Shown: positions 41,227 to 49,853, counted from the first letter of the stretch. The stretch: 64,000 nucleotides of DNA from DASUPK01 sp963744105 (GCA_963744105.1 CAVUSJ010000010.1:85981-149980), one strand, 5' to 3'. Notes: generated from the sequence alone by a model not told the origin. Translations and numbers: made by a program.

Positions 41227-41403
41227 AGCGGCGTTCGGCCCGGCCGGCCCTCGTGTCAGATACTCCTCGAGCCGCGTGATCGCGACCCGACCCTTGCCGA
41301 CCGCCTCGACCCGGAAGCGGTCTCCGACCCGAAGCTCTGCGGCCTCGTAGGTTGCTCGCGGGATGGTCAGCTGGTGGTTTGCCGAGAGCCGCGTTCGATC
41401 CAC
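41215..41403 (-). CDS. AbrB/SpoVT-like DNA-binding domain protein
   Basis: From GTG 41403 the frame gives a 62-residue protein with the swapped-hairpin AbrB fold: RLSANHQLTIPRATYEAAEL, VGDRFRVEAVGKGRVAITRL. Such proteins act as transition-state regulators or as MazE/VapB-type antitoxins, usually as dimers. No toxin gene is adjacent. The same frame is open upstream through a tRNA gene and an endonuclease domain (see the entry 41215-41988), so this may instead be the C-terminal domain of a longer protein. Its stop codon sits in the loop of a strong hairpin. Confidence 0.65.
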   Translation of the reverse strand: MDRTRLSANHQLTIPRATYEAAELRVGDRFRVEAVGKGRVAITRLEEYLTRGPAGPNAAPPG

Positions 41404-41988
41404 GGCTCGCGAAGTAACCTGCTTCGAACGGTCCGATTCATCGTTGGGAAGCGGCTGAAATGGGGGGGGTGGGAATCGAACCCACTCAGGCTGTGCCACC
41501 GGATTTACAGTCCGGCCCGGCTCTCCAACTCCGGCGCCCCCCCTCCGGCCGGCCAGTGTAGAACGAGGCGAGTCGGAGCGATCAAGTGGGTCGCCTCTGG
41601 CGACCTGGAACTCGGAGTACTTCTCGCCGCCGAGGGCGATCTGGTGACTCGCGCCAATCTCACTCGACGGGATGAACCATCTCCTCCCGTCCTCGACCAG
41701 CACGAATAGATAATCGAAGCGAGTGGGATCGAACTTCTTCACCACCCCGTTCCAGCTTTGGTTGCCGCCTGAGGTGGCCAGCTGCACGGCGAAATGATCC
41801 GTTGAGCCGTGTCGACAGATGGAAGTCTTCACCTGGACCCTGAGCAGGCCGCGACCAAGATCGGCAATCAGGTCGTAGTCAGGACTGTGGAACAACGGGA
41901 ACGCGACGACTGCCCCGATCGATGTCAGCCATTGGATCGCCGTCGCCTCGCCGAGATCGCCCTGCCGCCTCGGGTGGTACTTAGTCAT
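41215..41988 (-). CDS. PD-(D/E)XK endonuclease domain in a frame open through tRNA-Tyr to AbrB
   Basis: One frame of 257 codons contains three parts. Residues 1 to about 135 form a PD-(D/E)XK nuclease domain: MTKYHPRRQGDLGEATAIQW, SPDYDLIADLGRG, and RVQVKTS with Q52-V53-K54 replacing (D/E)XK; GGNQSWNGVVKKFDP and FDYLFVLVEDGRRWFIP match the group-I-intron-associated endonuclease family (I-Ssp6803I relatives). Residues about 149-176 are the translation of a same-strand tRNA-Tyr (EPGRTVNPVAQPEWVRFPPP). Residues 196-257 are an AbrB domain. Whether one protein, or an endonuclease and a separate AbrB protein, is made is unclear. A TAGGTT box six bases upstream suggests a leaderless start at ATG 41988. 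Confidence 0.7.
   Translation of the reverse strand: MTKYHPRRQGDLGEATAIQWLTSIGAVVAFPLFHSPDYDLIADLGRGLLRVQVKTSICRHGSTDHFAVQLATSGGNQSWNGVVKKFDPTRFDYLFVLVEDGRRWFIPSSEIGASHQIALGGEKYSEFQVARGDPLDRSDSPRSTLAGRRGGAGVGEPGRTVNPVAQPEWVRFPPPPFQPLPNDESDRSKQVTSRAVDRTRLSANHQLTIPRATYEAAELRVGDRFRVEAVGKGRVAITRLEEYLTRGPAGPNAAPPG
41461..41543 (-). tRNA. tRNA-Tyr (GTA)
   Basis: An 83-nt class II tRNA on the minus strand: 7-bp acceptor stem G7/C7 (41537-41543 with 41462-41468) and discriminator A at 41461, D-stem CCGG/CCGG, anticodon arm CCGGA-CTGTAAA-TCCGG with anticodon GTA, a 13-nt variable arm (typical of bacterial tRNA-Tyr) and T-arm GTGGG-TTCGATT-CCCAC. CCA is not encoded. Position 8 is C rather than the usual U. 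It lies wholly inside an open protein-coding frame on the same strand. Confidence 0.93.
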
Positions 41989-41994
41989 GGCAGG

Positions 41995-42000
41995 AACCTA
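41995..42000 (-). promoter_or_regulatory. Putative leaderless -10 box (TAGGTT)
   Basis: On the minus strand TAGGTT lies six bases before ATG 41988 of the endonuclease frame. Confidence 0.5.
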
Positions 42001-42079
42001 GGACCGTCGACTTCGCGAAAGATGGTCCGGATGAAACAAATGTGGGACCGGAGAGTCAGCAGAGTCATGCGCGCGCGGG

Positions 42080-42085
42080 TAGCGT
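42080..42085 (+). promoter_or_regulatory. Putative leaderless -10 box (TAGCGT)
   Basis: TAGCGT lies seven bases before ATG 42093 of the SDR gene. Confidence 0.5.
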
Positions 42086-42092
42086 CCAGCCC

Positions 42093-42803
42093 ATGACTGA
42101 CCTCGACGGACGAGTCATCGCCATCGCCGGGGCCGGCGGCGGCCTCGGCCCCGTCGTCGCCCAGCGCCTCGCCGACGCCGGCGCCACCCTCTCCCTCGCC
42201 GATCGCAGCCAGGAGACCGCCGACTCGGTGGCCAACGACCTCGGCATCCCCGACGACCGCCTCGACCCCCGCGCGGTGGACCTCCTCGACGAGTCTGCCG
42301 CGAACGACTGGGCCACAGCGATCGAGGACCGATTCGGCCGAGTCGACGGCCTCCTCCACCTCGTCGGCGGCTACCGCGGCGGCGACCCCATCCAAAGCTT
42401 CGACCTGGCGGACTACGAATTCCTCCACGACCTCCTGGTCCGCACCCTCCAGTTCGCCACCCGCGCCTTCCACTCCGCCCTGACCAAGAGCGAGCACGGC
42501 CGCTTCGTCCTGGTCTCCTCCGCCGCGGCCCAGAGCCCGGAGAGCACCAACGCCGCCTACGCCTCGGCGAAGGCGGCGGCCGAGGCCTGGAGCCTCGCCC
42601 TCGCCGACTCCTTCGCCGGCACCAAGGCCACGGCCAACCTGATCGTGGTGAACGCGATCGAGACCCCCGCCATGCGCGAAGAGTCCCCCGAGACCGAGCG
42701 CCCAACCTTCACCCCGGCCGAGGACCTCGCCGAGGCAATCGCCTTCCTCTGCTCCGACTCGGCCGCCCGAATGAACGGCCAGCGCCTCTCCCTCCACCCC
42801 TGA
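42093..42803 (+). CDS. SDR family oxidoreductase
   Basis: A 236-residue short-chain dehydrogenase/reductase. The cofactor loop is GAGGGLGPVVAQRL, an acidic residue follows beta-2 (SLADRS) which favours NAD over NADP, the catalytic serine is in FVLVSSAAAQ, and YASAK supplies Tyr/Lys. LIVVNAIETPAMR replaces the usual NxIxPGxxxT. Substrate unknown. An in-frame ATG farther upstream (42042) would overlap the promoter box, so ATG 42093 is preferred. It is separated from tRNA-Thr by 48 bases. Confidence 0.87.
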   Translation: MTDLDGRVIAIAGAGGGLGPVVAQRLADAGATLSLADRSQETADSVANDLGIPDDRLDPRAVDLLDESAANDWATAIEDRFGRVDGLLHLVGGYRGGDPIQSFDLADYEFLHDLLVRTLQFATRAFHSALTKSEHGRFVLVSSAAAQSPESTNAAYASAKAAAEAWSLALADSFAGTKATANLIVVNAIETPAMREESPETERPTFTPAEDLAEAIAFLCSDSAARMNGQRLSLHP

Positions 42804-42813
42804 GTCGAACCGG

Positions 42814-42842
42814 CTGAACGCTCCGGCCGCCCTCGCTACAGT
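42814..42842 (+). promoter_or_regulatory. Putative promoter of tRNA-Thr
   Basis: CTGAAC (42814-42819) and TACAGT (42837-42842) are spaced by 17 bases, and the tRNA 5' end is nine bases downstream. Confidence 0.5.
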
Positions 42843-42851
42843 GCCGGTTCC

Positions 42852-42924
<73 letters not shown>

Positions 42925-42932
42925 CCTTCATC

Positions 42933-44588
42933 TTGGTCGCCAACCGAACACCCACCAACACTGGGCGCGGGAGAACGCGCGCCCTCACCGTGCTCGCAGC
43001 CTGCGCGCTCCTCATCGCCCTCGCCCTCCCGGCCGCGGCCTCGGCGACCCGCCCTCTCACCACTGGCTTCTCGGACGGCGACGAGTACCAGAGCCCCAGC
43101 ACCACCCCCTCACAGCGCAATCTCTGGCTGAACCGCACCGTCGACGCTGGAGCCGGAATCGTCCGCCTCGGGATCGAGTGGCCCGCCATCGCGCCCAACA
43201 GGCCGCCCGACCCCACCAACCCCGACAGTGCCTCCTACGACTTCGGCCTGATCGACGCGGCGGTCACGGACGCCGCGGCCCACGGCCTCAAGGTCCTCCT
43301 CAGCATCAACCACGCCCCGACCTGGGCTGAGGGCCCCAACCGCCCGGCGTCCGCCCAGACCGGGACCTGGGATCCCAACCCCTCCGACCTCGCCGACTTC
43401 TCGCAGGCCGTGGCCTCCCGGTACTCCGGCTCCCACGCCGGACTCCCCGCGGTCCAGGCGATCGAGGTCTGGGACGAGCCCAACTCGGGCGACTGGCTCA
43501 CTCCCCAGTTCACCGGCAAGACCTTCACCGGCGCGGCGCACTACCGCGACATGCTCAACGCGGCCTACGCATCCATCAAGTCGGTCAACCCCAAGGTCCA
43601 GGTGGTCGTCGGCGGCACGGACCCCTACGGCGACCCACCCGGCGGCCCCTACCCGGCGAGCGGCGCCCGCGCCCGCCCGGTCCAGTTCTGGCAACAGGTC
43701 TTCTGCGTCAAGCCCACCAAGACGAAGAAGAAGAAGGGCAAAAAGCCCGCGACCGTCAAGTACGTGCGAACCGCCGGCTGTAACGGCACGGTCAACTTCG
43801 ACGTCTTCGCCCACCACCCGATCGACAACACCGGCGGCGGCCCCCTGAAGTCCGGCCTCAGCCGCTACGACGCCTCGACCCCCGACCTCGGCCGCGTCGT
43901 GAGCGTCCTCCGCGGCGCGGAGAAGGTGGGCACCGTCGCAAGGACCAAGCACCCGGTCTGGGTGACCGAGTTCTGGTGGGACTCCAAGCCCCCCAACCCG
44001 GTCGGGGCCAAGCTCGCGACACAGGCCCGCTGGATCCAGCAGTCCATGTACCTCTTCTGGAAGGCCGGAGCCTCCGTGGCGATCAACTTCCAGATCGACG
44101 ACGCCCTCGACCGCCCCAACGTCCACGCCGGGTTCCAGTCCGGCATCTACTTCAACGACGGCCGGGCCAAGCCCTCAGTGACCGCGTTCAGCTTCCCCTT
44201 CGTCACGGACCGGATCAACTCCAAGACCCTCTTCGCCTGGGGCAAGGCGCCCGAGAGCGGCAAGCTTCTCATTCAGCGCCAGCAGGGCTCCAGCTGGAGG
44301 ACGGTGAAGAAGCTCCAGGTCTCCAAGGGCTCTGTCTTCACCACCAAGCTCTCCCTGCCGGGCAAGCAGCGGCTCCGCGCCACCGTCGGCAGCTCCAAGA
44401 GCCTCGTCTGGAAGCAGGCGGCAGCCACCCGCTCGAGCACCAGCAGCAGCGGCCCCTCCGCGGCCCTCATCGGCCTGATCGGCCTGGGCGCCATCGCCCT
44501 CGTCCTCACCGCCCTCCGCCTGCGGGCCCGCCGCCGCCTCCGGCTCCGCCAGCACCGCGCTCGACCCGTCCCGGCCAGACCGGCCTGA
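42933..44588 (+). CDS. Exported glycoside hydrolase-like protein with C-terminal anchor
   Basis: A 551-residue protein with a signal peptide (RTRALTVLAACALLIALALP, then AAASA). Its TIM-barrel resembles clan GH-A families such as GH5/GH39: GAGIVRLGIEWPAIAPNRP, GLKVLLSINHAPTWA, AIEVWDEPNSGDW (likely acid/base Glu) and VWVTEFWWDS (likely nucleophile Glu). A lysine run (TKTKKKKGKKP) interrupts the barrel. The C-terminus carries a beta domain and a membrane helix (AALIGLIGLGAIALVLTALR) with an arginine-rich tail, so it is probably cell-bound. TTG 42933 is the only start that spares tRNA-Thr; earlier starts lie inside the tRNA. Confidence 0.78.
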   Translation: MVANRTPTNTGRGRTRALTVLAACALLIALALPAAASATRPLTTGFSDGDEYQSPSTTPSQRNLWLNRTVDAGAGIVRLGIEWPAIAPNRPPDPTNPDSASYDFGLIDAAVTDAAAHGLKVLLSINHAPTWAEGPNRPASAQTGTWDPNPSDLADFSQAVASRYSGSHAGLPAVQAIEVWDEPNSGDWLTPQFTGKTFTGAAHYRDMLNAAYASIKSVNPKVQVVVGGTDPYGDPPGGPYPASGARARPVQFWQQVFCVKPTKTKKKKGKKPATVKYVRTAGCNGTVNFDVFAHHPIDNTGGGPLKSGLSRYDASTPDLGRVVSVLRGAEKVGTVARTKHPVWVTEFWWDSKPPNPVGAKLATQARWIQQSMYLFWKAGASVAINFQIDDALDRPNVHAGFQSGIYFNDGRAKPSVTAFSFPFVTDRINSKTLFAWGKAPESGKLLIQRQQGSSWRTVKKLQVSKGSVFTTKLSLPGKQRLRATVGSSKSLVWKQAAATRSSTSSSGPSAALIGLIGLGAIALVLTALRLRARRRLRLRQHRARPVPARPA

Positions 44589-44598
44589 CACGAGCCAA

Positions 44599-45354
44599 GT
44601 GGCTGACTCTTCACTGGTCATCCACGAGGGAGCGGGGGCCGGCAGCGAGCATCCGGTCCACGGCGAGCTGATCCTCGGCCGCGAGCAGGGAACCGCCGAC
44701 CTCGTCCTCGACGACCCCGGCGTCTCCCGCCGGCACGCCCGCGTCCTGCCCGATCACGACGGCGTGGTCGTCGAGGACCTCGGCTCCTCCAACGGCACCT
44801 ACGTCAACGGGCAGCGCATCTCAGGCCCGGTCGAGCTCGGCGCCGGCGACGAGCTGCAGGTCGGCGCGACCGTGGTCGGCGTTCACCGCGCGGCCCTGAC
44901 GGCGCCCATGCCCGCGCCCTCCGGGCGCGGCCCGGTGCCGCGCCGGCTGGCCCCTCACCCGCATGCCGAGAGCAACATCCCCGCCCTGGCCACGGTCTTC
45001 CTCGGCCCGCTCTCCATCCTCCTCATCTTCCTCAGCGCGGGGGGCTTCTTCATCGCCCTGCCCTGCGGCATCGCGGCGATCGTCCTGGGCTCGATCGGCA
45101 TCCGCAACGCCGACCGCAGGCAATCCGGCCACCGCGGCCTCGCCCGCATCGGCCGCTTCACCGGCTTCCTCGGGACCTTCCTCTCCATCCTCGCCGTGAT
45201 CGTCTTCGTCGTCGTCGCGGCCGCGCTGCACAGCGCCGAGACCAGCGTGGGCGGCCTCGTCAACCGCATCCGGGACGAGGTCAACAAGGTGGACGTGCCC
45301 AAGGTGAGTCCGCCGGACACGAACAACGCGCCCGGCTCGGACTCGACCAAGTAG
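44599..45354 (+). CDS. FHA-domain membrane protein
   Basis: A 251-residue protein with an N-terminal forkhead-associated domain that would bind phosphothreonine: LILGREQG, GVSRRHARVL and DLGSSNGTYVNGQRI contain the conserved Gly-Arg, Ser, His and Asn. A proline-rich linker leads to two or three hydrophobic helices (LATVFLGPLSILLIFLSAGG, FIALPCGIAAIVLGSIGI, FLGTFLSILAVIVFVVV), then a charged tail. FHA proteins usually partner with Ser/Thr kinases; none is in the window. GTG 44599 is ten bases after the preceding stop. Confidence 0.85.
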   Translation: MADSSLVIHEGAGAGSEHPVHGELILGREQGTADLVLDDPGVSRRHARVLPDHDGVVVEDLGSSNGTYVNGQRISGPVELGAGDELQVGATVVGVHRAALTAPMPAPSGRGPVPRRLAPHPHAESNIPALATVFLGPLSILLIFLSAGGFFIALPCGIAAIVLGSIGIRNADRRQSGHRGLARIGRFTGFLGTFLSILAVIVFVVVAAALHSAETSVGGLVNRIRDEVNKVDVPKVSPPDTNNAPGSDSTK

Positions 45355-45360
45355 CGATCC

Positions 45361-47202
45361 CTACGGCGCGCCCGTGTAGCCGTTCGAGAAGCACGGCCGC
45401 GGTGTTCCGCCGCCGCACCGGTCGATGAACCCGCTGGGCTGCAGCCACGTCGTGTCGTGCGTGACGCCGTCCACCGACCTGCGCGGATACGAGTGCGGGT
45501 CGCAGCCGTACACGCTGGCCGGGTTGGGCGGCAGCTCGACGAGCGGCGCGGGCGCCGTCCCGTGGTGCGCGACGGTGTTCTCGTCCGTGCACGTCTGGGC
45601 CGGAGTGCCGTTGGCGGGGGTGGGGTAATCGAGCGGACCGCCGTCGTAATAGACCATCGCCGCGTCCCCGCTGTACGGGTACGAGCCGATCGGGGTCAGG
45701 CCGAAGAGCGGGTCAACGCCCCAGTGCCGCCCGGTCTCCAGCTCCGGCGTGTGGACCTGCGCGCCGATCGTGCGCGCCTCCACCTCGCCCGCCAGGTTCG
45801 AGACCTGATGGTCGCCATAGGCCATCTGCAGCAGCACGTGGTGCGCCGGCGTGTTCGGCAGCGGGTCGCTCGTCATGTGCTGGGCGTATCCGTTGGCCTC
45901 GCCGCGGTCCCAGAGCAGCTGCATCAGGGACAGGATCAGCGGCCGCTGTTGCAGGTTCGGGTAGTGGGCCCAGAGCCCGAGGCCCGGGGTGTCCAGGTAC
46001 TGGCCGGAGTCCGAGCTCCGGCGCAGCAGGGTGGAGTAGTTCATCCCCGTCACGTTGAGCACCGACTGGGTCAGGTCCGGCTCGAGCGCCGTCAGCGCTC
46101 CGCCCATGATTGCGCCCTGGCTGATGCCCTCCCAGAACAGATGGCCGGGCCCAGTCTGGAGCACGTTCCCCGAGGGATTCGGCCCCCCGCCATCCGGGTC
46201 GATCTGGAACGCCGGATCGGTGTCGAATCCACCGGCCATCGTCATCGCCCGCCCCAGGTAGATCATGTTCACGAAGCCCTGCAGCATCCGGTCGCCCATC
46301 TGCGGGAACTTCGAGACGTCGCCGAGCACCCCGATGACCGTCCCGAGGTCGTCCTCGGAGAAGCCGGCCCAGTTGGTCGCGCACCAGCTCGTGTTGGCGA
46401 TGTTCGCCTCGCTGGGGGTGAACTTGATCATGTCGGAGACCTGATCGAATGCGCCGAGCAGCCCGTGGCCGAAGATCCCGCTCTGCGTCGGGTGCAGGGT
46501 GCCCCCCGCGACCGCCGAGTTCGGAATCAGGCACTCGAACCTCACGCCGGTGGTCCCCGTGTCCGGGTCATCTGCGGTTCCGGTCGGGGTCGCGTTCACG
46601 TCCCCGTTCGACTGGAAGTTGAACGTCCCGCCAGGGTGGCAATTGCCGTTGTTGAGGTAGCAGGGGACGTTCGTCAGTTCGCCGTTGATCTGCTCGAGCG
46701 TATTGGCGGGCAGATTGACGGGATTGGTCTCGACGCTCGTGACGTGGAACCCCGGCGCGCTTCCGTCGAGATTGCCGTCGCCGGGCGTCGTATCACCCAG
46801 CTGCGCGAGCGCGTTGTCGCGAATCGCGAGGGCCCGGCCCGCGAGGCTGTGCTCGCTGGCCACCGTGAAGTCCCAGCTCATGTACAGATTCGACCGCTGG
46901 ATGCCGTGCGCCTGCAACGTGGAGATGAGGTCCTCCATGTGGGGCCGGCGGCTCTCGACCGCCGGATCCTGGGTGATCAGCCTGTCTCGGTAGACGCGGA
47001 ATCCCGGCGGTGGATCGATCGGGTTGTTCTGCGCGTCTCGCAGCCCGCGCAGGGCGACGATGTAGCGATGCCCCTCGGTGAAGTTCTTGAGCGGGCGGAT
47101 GATCAGGTTGACGTCCTGCGTGTCGCCAGGCTGGTTCAGATTCGGGTTGGGGTCGAGCTCAGCGAAGATCGGCTGGCGTTGTCCCGTGGCCGCGTCGATC
47201 AC
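45361..47202 (-). CDS. Main open part of the lipase-like exported protein
   Basis: A 613-residue section containing a probable alpha/beta-hydrolase nucleophile elbow in HLFWEGISQGAIMGGALTAL (GISQG fits GxSxG) followed by LNVTGMNYSTLLRR. A late HHVLLQMAYGDHQVSNLAGE segment places Asp/His residues as in hydrolase triads. Several cysteine pairs (CYLNNGNCHPGG, DRCGGGTPRPCFSNG) fit an exported protein. Substrate unknown; such proteins are annotated only as hypothetical or lipase-like. The N-terminal start codon of this section is internal to the real gene. Confidence 0.62.
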   Translation of the reverse strand: MIDAATGQRQPIFAELDPNPNLNQPGDTQDVNLIIRPLKNFTEGHRYIVALRGLRDAQNNPIDPPPGFRVYRDRLITQDPAVESRRPHMEDLISTLQAHGIQRSNLYMSWDFTVASEHSLAGRALAIRDNALAQLGDTTPGDGNLDGSAPGFHVTSVETNPVNLPANTLEQINGELTNVPCYLNNGNCHPGGTFNFQSNGDVNATPTGTADDPDTGTTGVRFECLIPNSAVAGGTLHPTQSGIFGHGLLGAFDQVSDMIKFTPSEANIANTSWCATNWAGFSEDDLGTVIGVLGDVSKFPQMGDRMLQGFVNMIYLGRAMTMAGGFDTDPAFQIDPDGGGPNPSGNVLQTGPGHLFWEGISQGAIMGGALTALEPDLTQSVLNVTGMNYSTLLRRSSDSGQYLDTPGLGLWAHYPNLQQRPLILSLMQLLWDRGEANGYAQHMTSDPLPNTPAHHVLLQMAYGDHQVSNLAGEVEARTIGAQVHTPELETGRHWGVDPLFGLTPIGSYPYSGDAAMVYYDGGPLDYPTPANGTPAQTCTDENTVAHHGTAPAPLVELPPNPASVYGCDPHSYPRRSVDGVTHDTTWLQPSGFIDRCGGGTPRPCFSNGYTGAP

Positions 47203-48002
47203 AGCGACCGGCTGATTCGCGTCGCTGTACCGAGCCTGGATCCGTGATCGGCACGAGCCCGGTGTTGTTGAACGCCGCCTGCGTGTCGAGCCCGGGGATC
47301 TTGACCGTGATCAGATTGCCCGGGCTGAAGCCGTCCGCCCGGTTGATGTCGGTCGGGTCGACATGAACCCCGCTCGTGTTGGCCGGCATTGAGTTCGGCG
47401 TTCAAGTTGAGACGCCGACCCGTGGGGGTCGTCCCGTCGGCGACCGTGAAGTAGTCGTTCGGCCAGGGCTGGAGACAGACCGACGGATCCATGAAGTCGC
47501 AGCGGCTCGCCGTGGAGGTGTCGATCGGCGGGCCGTAGTACGGCCGCGCGGTGGGATTCTCCGACCCGACGCTGCAGACCGCCTCATCCCGATCGAGCGG
47601 CGTGACCGCGGCACCCTTGCTCTTCTTGCCCTTCTTCTTGGACTTCCCCTTGGCGAACCTGGCACGTAGGCCGGTGACGGAGCAGCCGCCGATCGCGGAC
47701 TTCCCGGACGCGGAGAGCGGGACGGCGACCGTGTGCTTCCCCGGCTTCACCTTCTTGGCCCCGGTGAGCGCGACGGATCCGTTCGCGGTGATCCCGTCGA
47801 CCACGACCCGGCCGCCCTTGCCCTTTGACTTGACGCTGATCGCTCCGGCGTCGACGGCCTGATGCTGTTGCGTCGTGAGCACGGTGAGCTTGCCGCCGCC
47901 CTTGCCCTTCTTCTTGCCGTCGGCCGCGCCGACGATCAGCGCGCAGCCGAGCAGCGCGACACAGGCAACGATCACGAGCGAGTCCCTTCGCCTCATGAAC
48001 AC
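45361..48002 (-). pseudogene. Exported lipase-like protein gene with two frameshifts
   Basis: One protein is spread over three minus-strand frames. The start, 48002 to about 47391, encodes a signal peptide (SLVIVACVALLGCALIVGAA) and lysine/glycine-rich repeats (KKKGKGGGK, KGKSKKKGKKSKG), then CDFMDPSVCLQPWPNDYFTV. At about 47390 an apparent extra base shifts to PANTSGVHVDPTDINRADGF and FSPGNLITVKIPGLDTQAAF. At about 47245 another indel shifts to RYSDANQPVAVIDAATGQRQ, which then stays open to the stop at 45361. Joined, the product is about 870 residues and reads smoothly, so either two consensus errors or very recent mutations are implied. Confidence 0.72.
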
Positions 48003-48071
48003 CTCTCCTCTCTTGCGTCGGGTGGACGCATCAAGTCCTCTCCTGCGCGCCCTCCCCGGACGCCGCGCCGC

Positions 48072-48077
48072 AACCTA
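48072..48077 (-). promoter_or_regulatory. Putative -10 box (TAGGTT) for the lipase-like gene
   Basis: On the minus strand TAGGTT gives a leader of about 60 bases with an AGGAGAGG ribosome site before ATG 48002. Confidence 0.45.
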
Positions 48078-48156
48078 TCGCAAATGACGGGCTCTCCCAA
48101 TGGCCTCGATCTCATCTCGCCAACTAATCGGTAACGGCGCCGGCCCCCCGGAGGAA

Positions 48157-48162
48157 TAGGGT
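48157..48162 (+). promoter_or_regulatory. Putative -10 box (TAGGGT) for the phosphatase gene
   Basis: TAGGGT leads to a short leader with a GAGAGGAGAA ribosome site before ATG 48198. Confidence 0.4.
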
Positions 48163-48197
48163 GCGCGGAGGTAGCCCGGGACCGAGAGGAGAACGCG

Positions 48198-49823
48198 ATG
48201 GACCTGCATGAGCTCGAGGACGTACGGCCAGACCTGGAGTCGCTCGACGGCTCGCATCGGCTCGGCCGCCGCAGCTTCCTGATCGGTGCGCTGGCGACGG
48301 GGGCAGCGGTCACGGCGCCGGTCAACTACGCGGCCGCCGCCCGGAAGCGGAGGATCCCGGTCGCGAAGCACGGGAAGTTCGACCTGGGCGTCGTATCCGG
48401 CTTCCCGCGCCCCCGCGGCATCGAGCTCTGGACCCGGGTCGGCGAGATCCGCCGCACCTCCAAGCTGAAGGTCGTCGTCGCGAAGGACAGCAAGTTCAGG
48501 AACGTCGTCGTCGAGAAGGACGTAACGGCCCGCGCGGAACGTGACTTCACCGTCCGCACCTTCGTCAAGGGACTGAAGTCCGACGAGCAGTACTTCTACC
48601 GCTTCCTCACCAAGGACTCGAAGTCACCGGTCGGCCGCTTCAAGACCGCACCGCCGCTCGACTCGAACAAGCCGATCAGGATCGCCTTCTACTCCTGCCA
48701 GCACTACGAGGCCGGCTTCTACAACGCCCAGCGCGCGATCGCCAACGAACCGGACCTGGACCTGGTCATCTGCCTCGGCGACTACATCTACGAGTACTCG
48801 GACAACCAGGGAGTCCGCCTTGACCGCACCGGCAACAATCACGACGGCGACACCCAGCTGCTCTCCGAGTACTGGCAGAAATACCGCCTCTACAAGTCCG
48901 ACAGGGACCTGCAGGCGATGCACCACGCCCACCCCTTCCTCGCCGTCTGGGACGACCACGAGGTGGAGGACAACTACGCGGACGGCCAGCCGAGCTCGCA
49001 CCAGCAGAACCCCGAGCTGACCCAGCTCAAGAACTACCCACGCCGCGTCCCCTTCCCTCAGCGCGAGGCCAACGGCCATCAGTCCTTCTTCAACTACATG
49101 CCGCGCTCGCGCTACAAGGGCGACCGCAACCGGATCTACGAGGAGTACCGGCTCGGAAAGCTGGTCGACATCCTGATGACCGACGAGCGGCAGTACCGCG
49201 ACCGCCAGCCCTGCAACGACGAGCAGCTCGCGGCCTGCGCCGACGCCGACTCCCCGCGCACCATGCTCGGCGCCCGCCAGCTGGAGTGGTTCAAGAGCAG
49301 GCTGGTCGGCGCACCCACCACCTGGAAGGTGTGGGCGACGGAGCTGATGGTGATGGCGACGCGCATCGCCCCGGGCGTCCCCGCCCAGGTCGACGCCTGG
49401 GACGGCTACGGCTACGAGCGCAAGCAGATCCTCGACCACATCCTCGACAACAACGTCCAGAACGTGGTCGCGATCACCGGCGACATCCACACCTTCTTCG
49501 CCGGCACCGCGTACACGACCGGGGACCAGGCGACGGGACGGGCCGCGATGCCCGAGTTCGTTGGCGGCTCCGCCACCTCGCTCGGCCTACCCGAGTCGAC
49601 GGGCCTTTCGCCGAGCGTCCTGGCGGGACTGGCCGCCGTCAACCCGCACATCAAGTTCTACGACTTCGTGCATCGCGGCTACGGGGTGGTCGAGTTCAGC
49701 CCGACCGAGACGGTATGCGACCTGAAGATGGTCGACGCGAAGACGCCGGGCGCATCCAGCCCGACGACGATCGCGCGGTTCCGCGCGCCCCTCGGCGCCC
49801 GCATCCCGGAGCAGATCGGCTAG
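48198..49823 (+). CDS. Tat-exported PhoD-like alkaline phosphatase
   Basis: A 541-residue metallophosphoesterase. The twin-arginine signal is HRLGRRSFLIGALATGAAV, followed by cleavage near AAA. An N-terminal PhoD_N domain (GVVSGFPRPRGIELWTRVGE, YFYRFLTKDSKSPVGRFKTA) precedes the catalytic domain with FYSCQHYEAGFYNA, LVICLGDYIYEYSD, VWDDHEVEDNYADG and VVAITGDIHTFFAG, which provide the metal ligands of the PhoD family. It probably releases phosphate from phosphodiesters such as teichoic acids outside the cell. Ribosome site GAGAGGAGAACGCG before ATG 48198. Divergent from the lipase-like gene. Confidence 0.92.
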   Translation: MDLHELEDVRPDLESLDGSHRLGRRSFLIGALATGAAVTAPVNYAAAARKRRIPVAKHGKFDLGVVSGFPRPRGIELWTRVGEIRRTSKLKVVVAKDSKFRNVVVEKDVTARAERDFTVRTFVKGLKSDEQYFYRFLTKDSKSPVGRFKTAPPLDSNKPIRIAFYSCQHYEAGFYNAQRAIANEPDLDLVICLGDYIYEYSDNQGVRLDRTGNNHDGDTQLLSEYWQKYRLYKSDRDLQAMHHAHPFLAVWDDHEVEDNYADGQPSSHQQNPELTQLKNYPRRVPFPQREANGHQSFFNYMPRSRYKGDRNRIYEEYRLGKLVDILMTDERQYRDRQPCNDEQLAACADADSPRTMLGARQLEWFKSRLVGAPTTWKVWATELMVMATRIAPGVPAQVDAWDGYGYERKQILDHILDNNVQNVVAITGDIHTFFAGTAYTTGDQATGRAAMPEFVGGSATSLGLPESTGLSPSVLAGLAAVNPHIKFYDFVHRGYGVVEFSPTETVCDLKMVDAKTPGASSPTTIARFRAPLGARIPEQIG

Positions 49824-49853
49824 GCCGGAACTGGCTGGGCAGCCAGTTTCGAC

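Noticed and set aside
41215..41403. AbrB protein as antitoxin of a toxin-antitoxin pair
   Set aside because: No PIN, MazF or other toxin-like gene lies next to it on either side.
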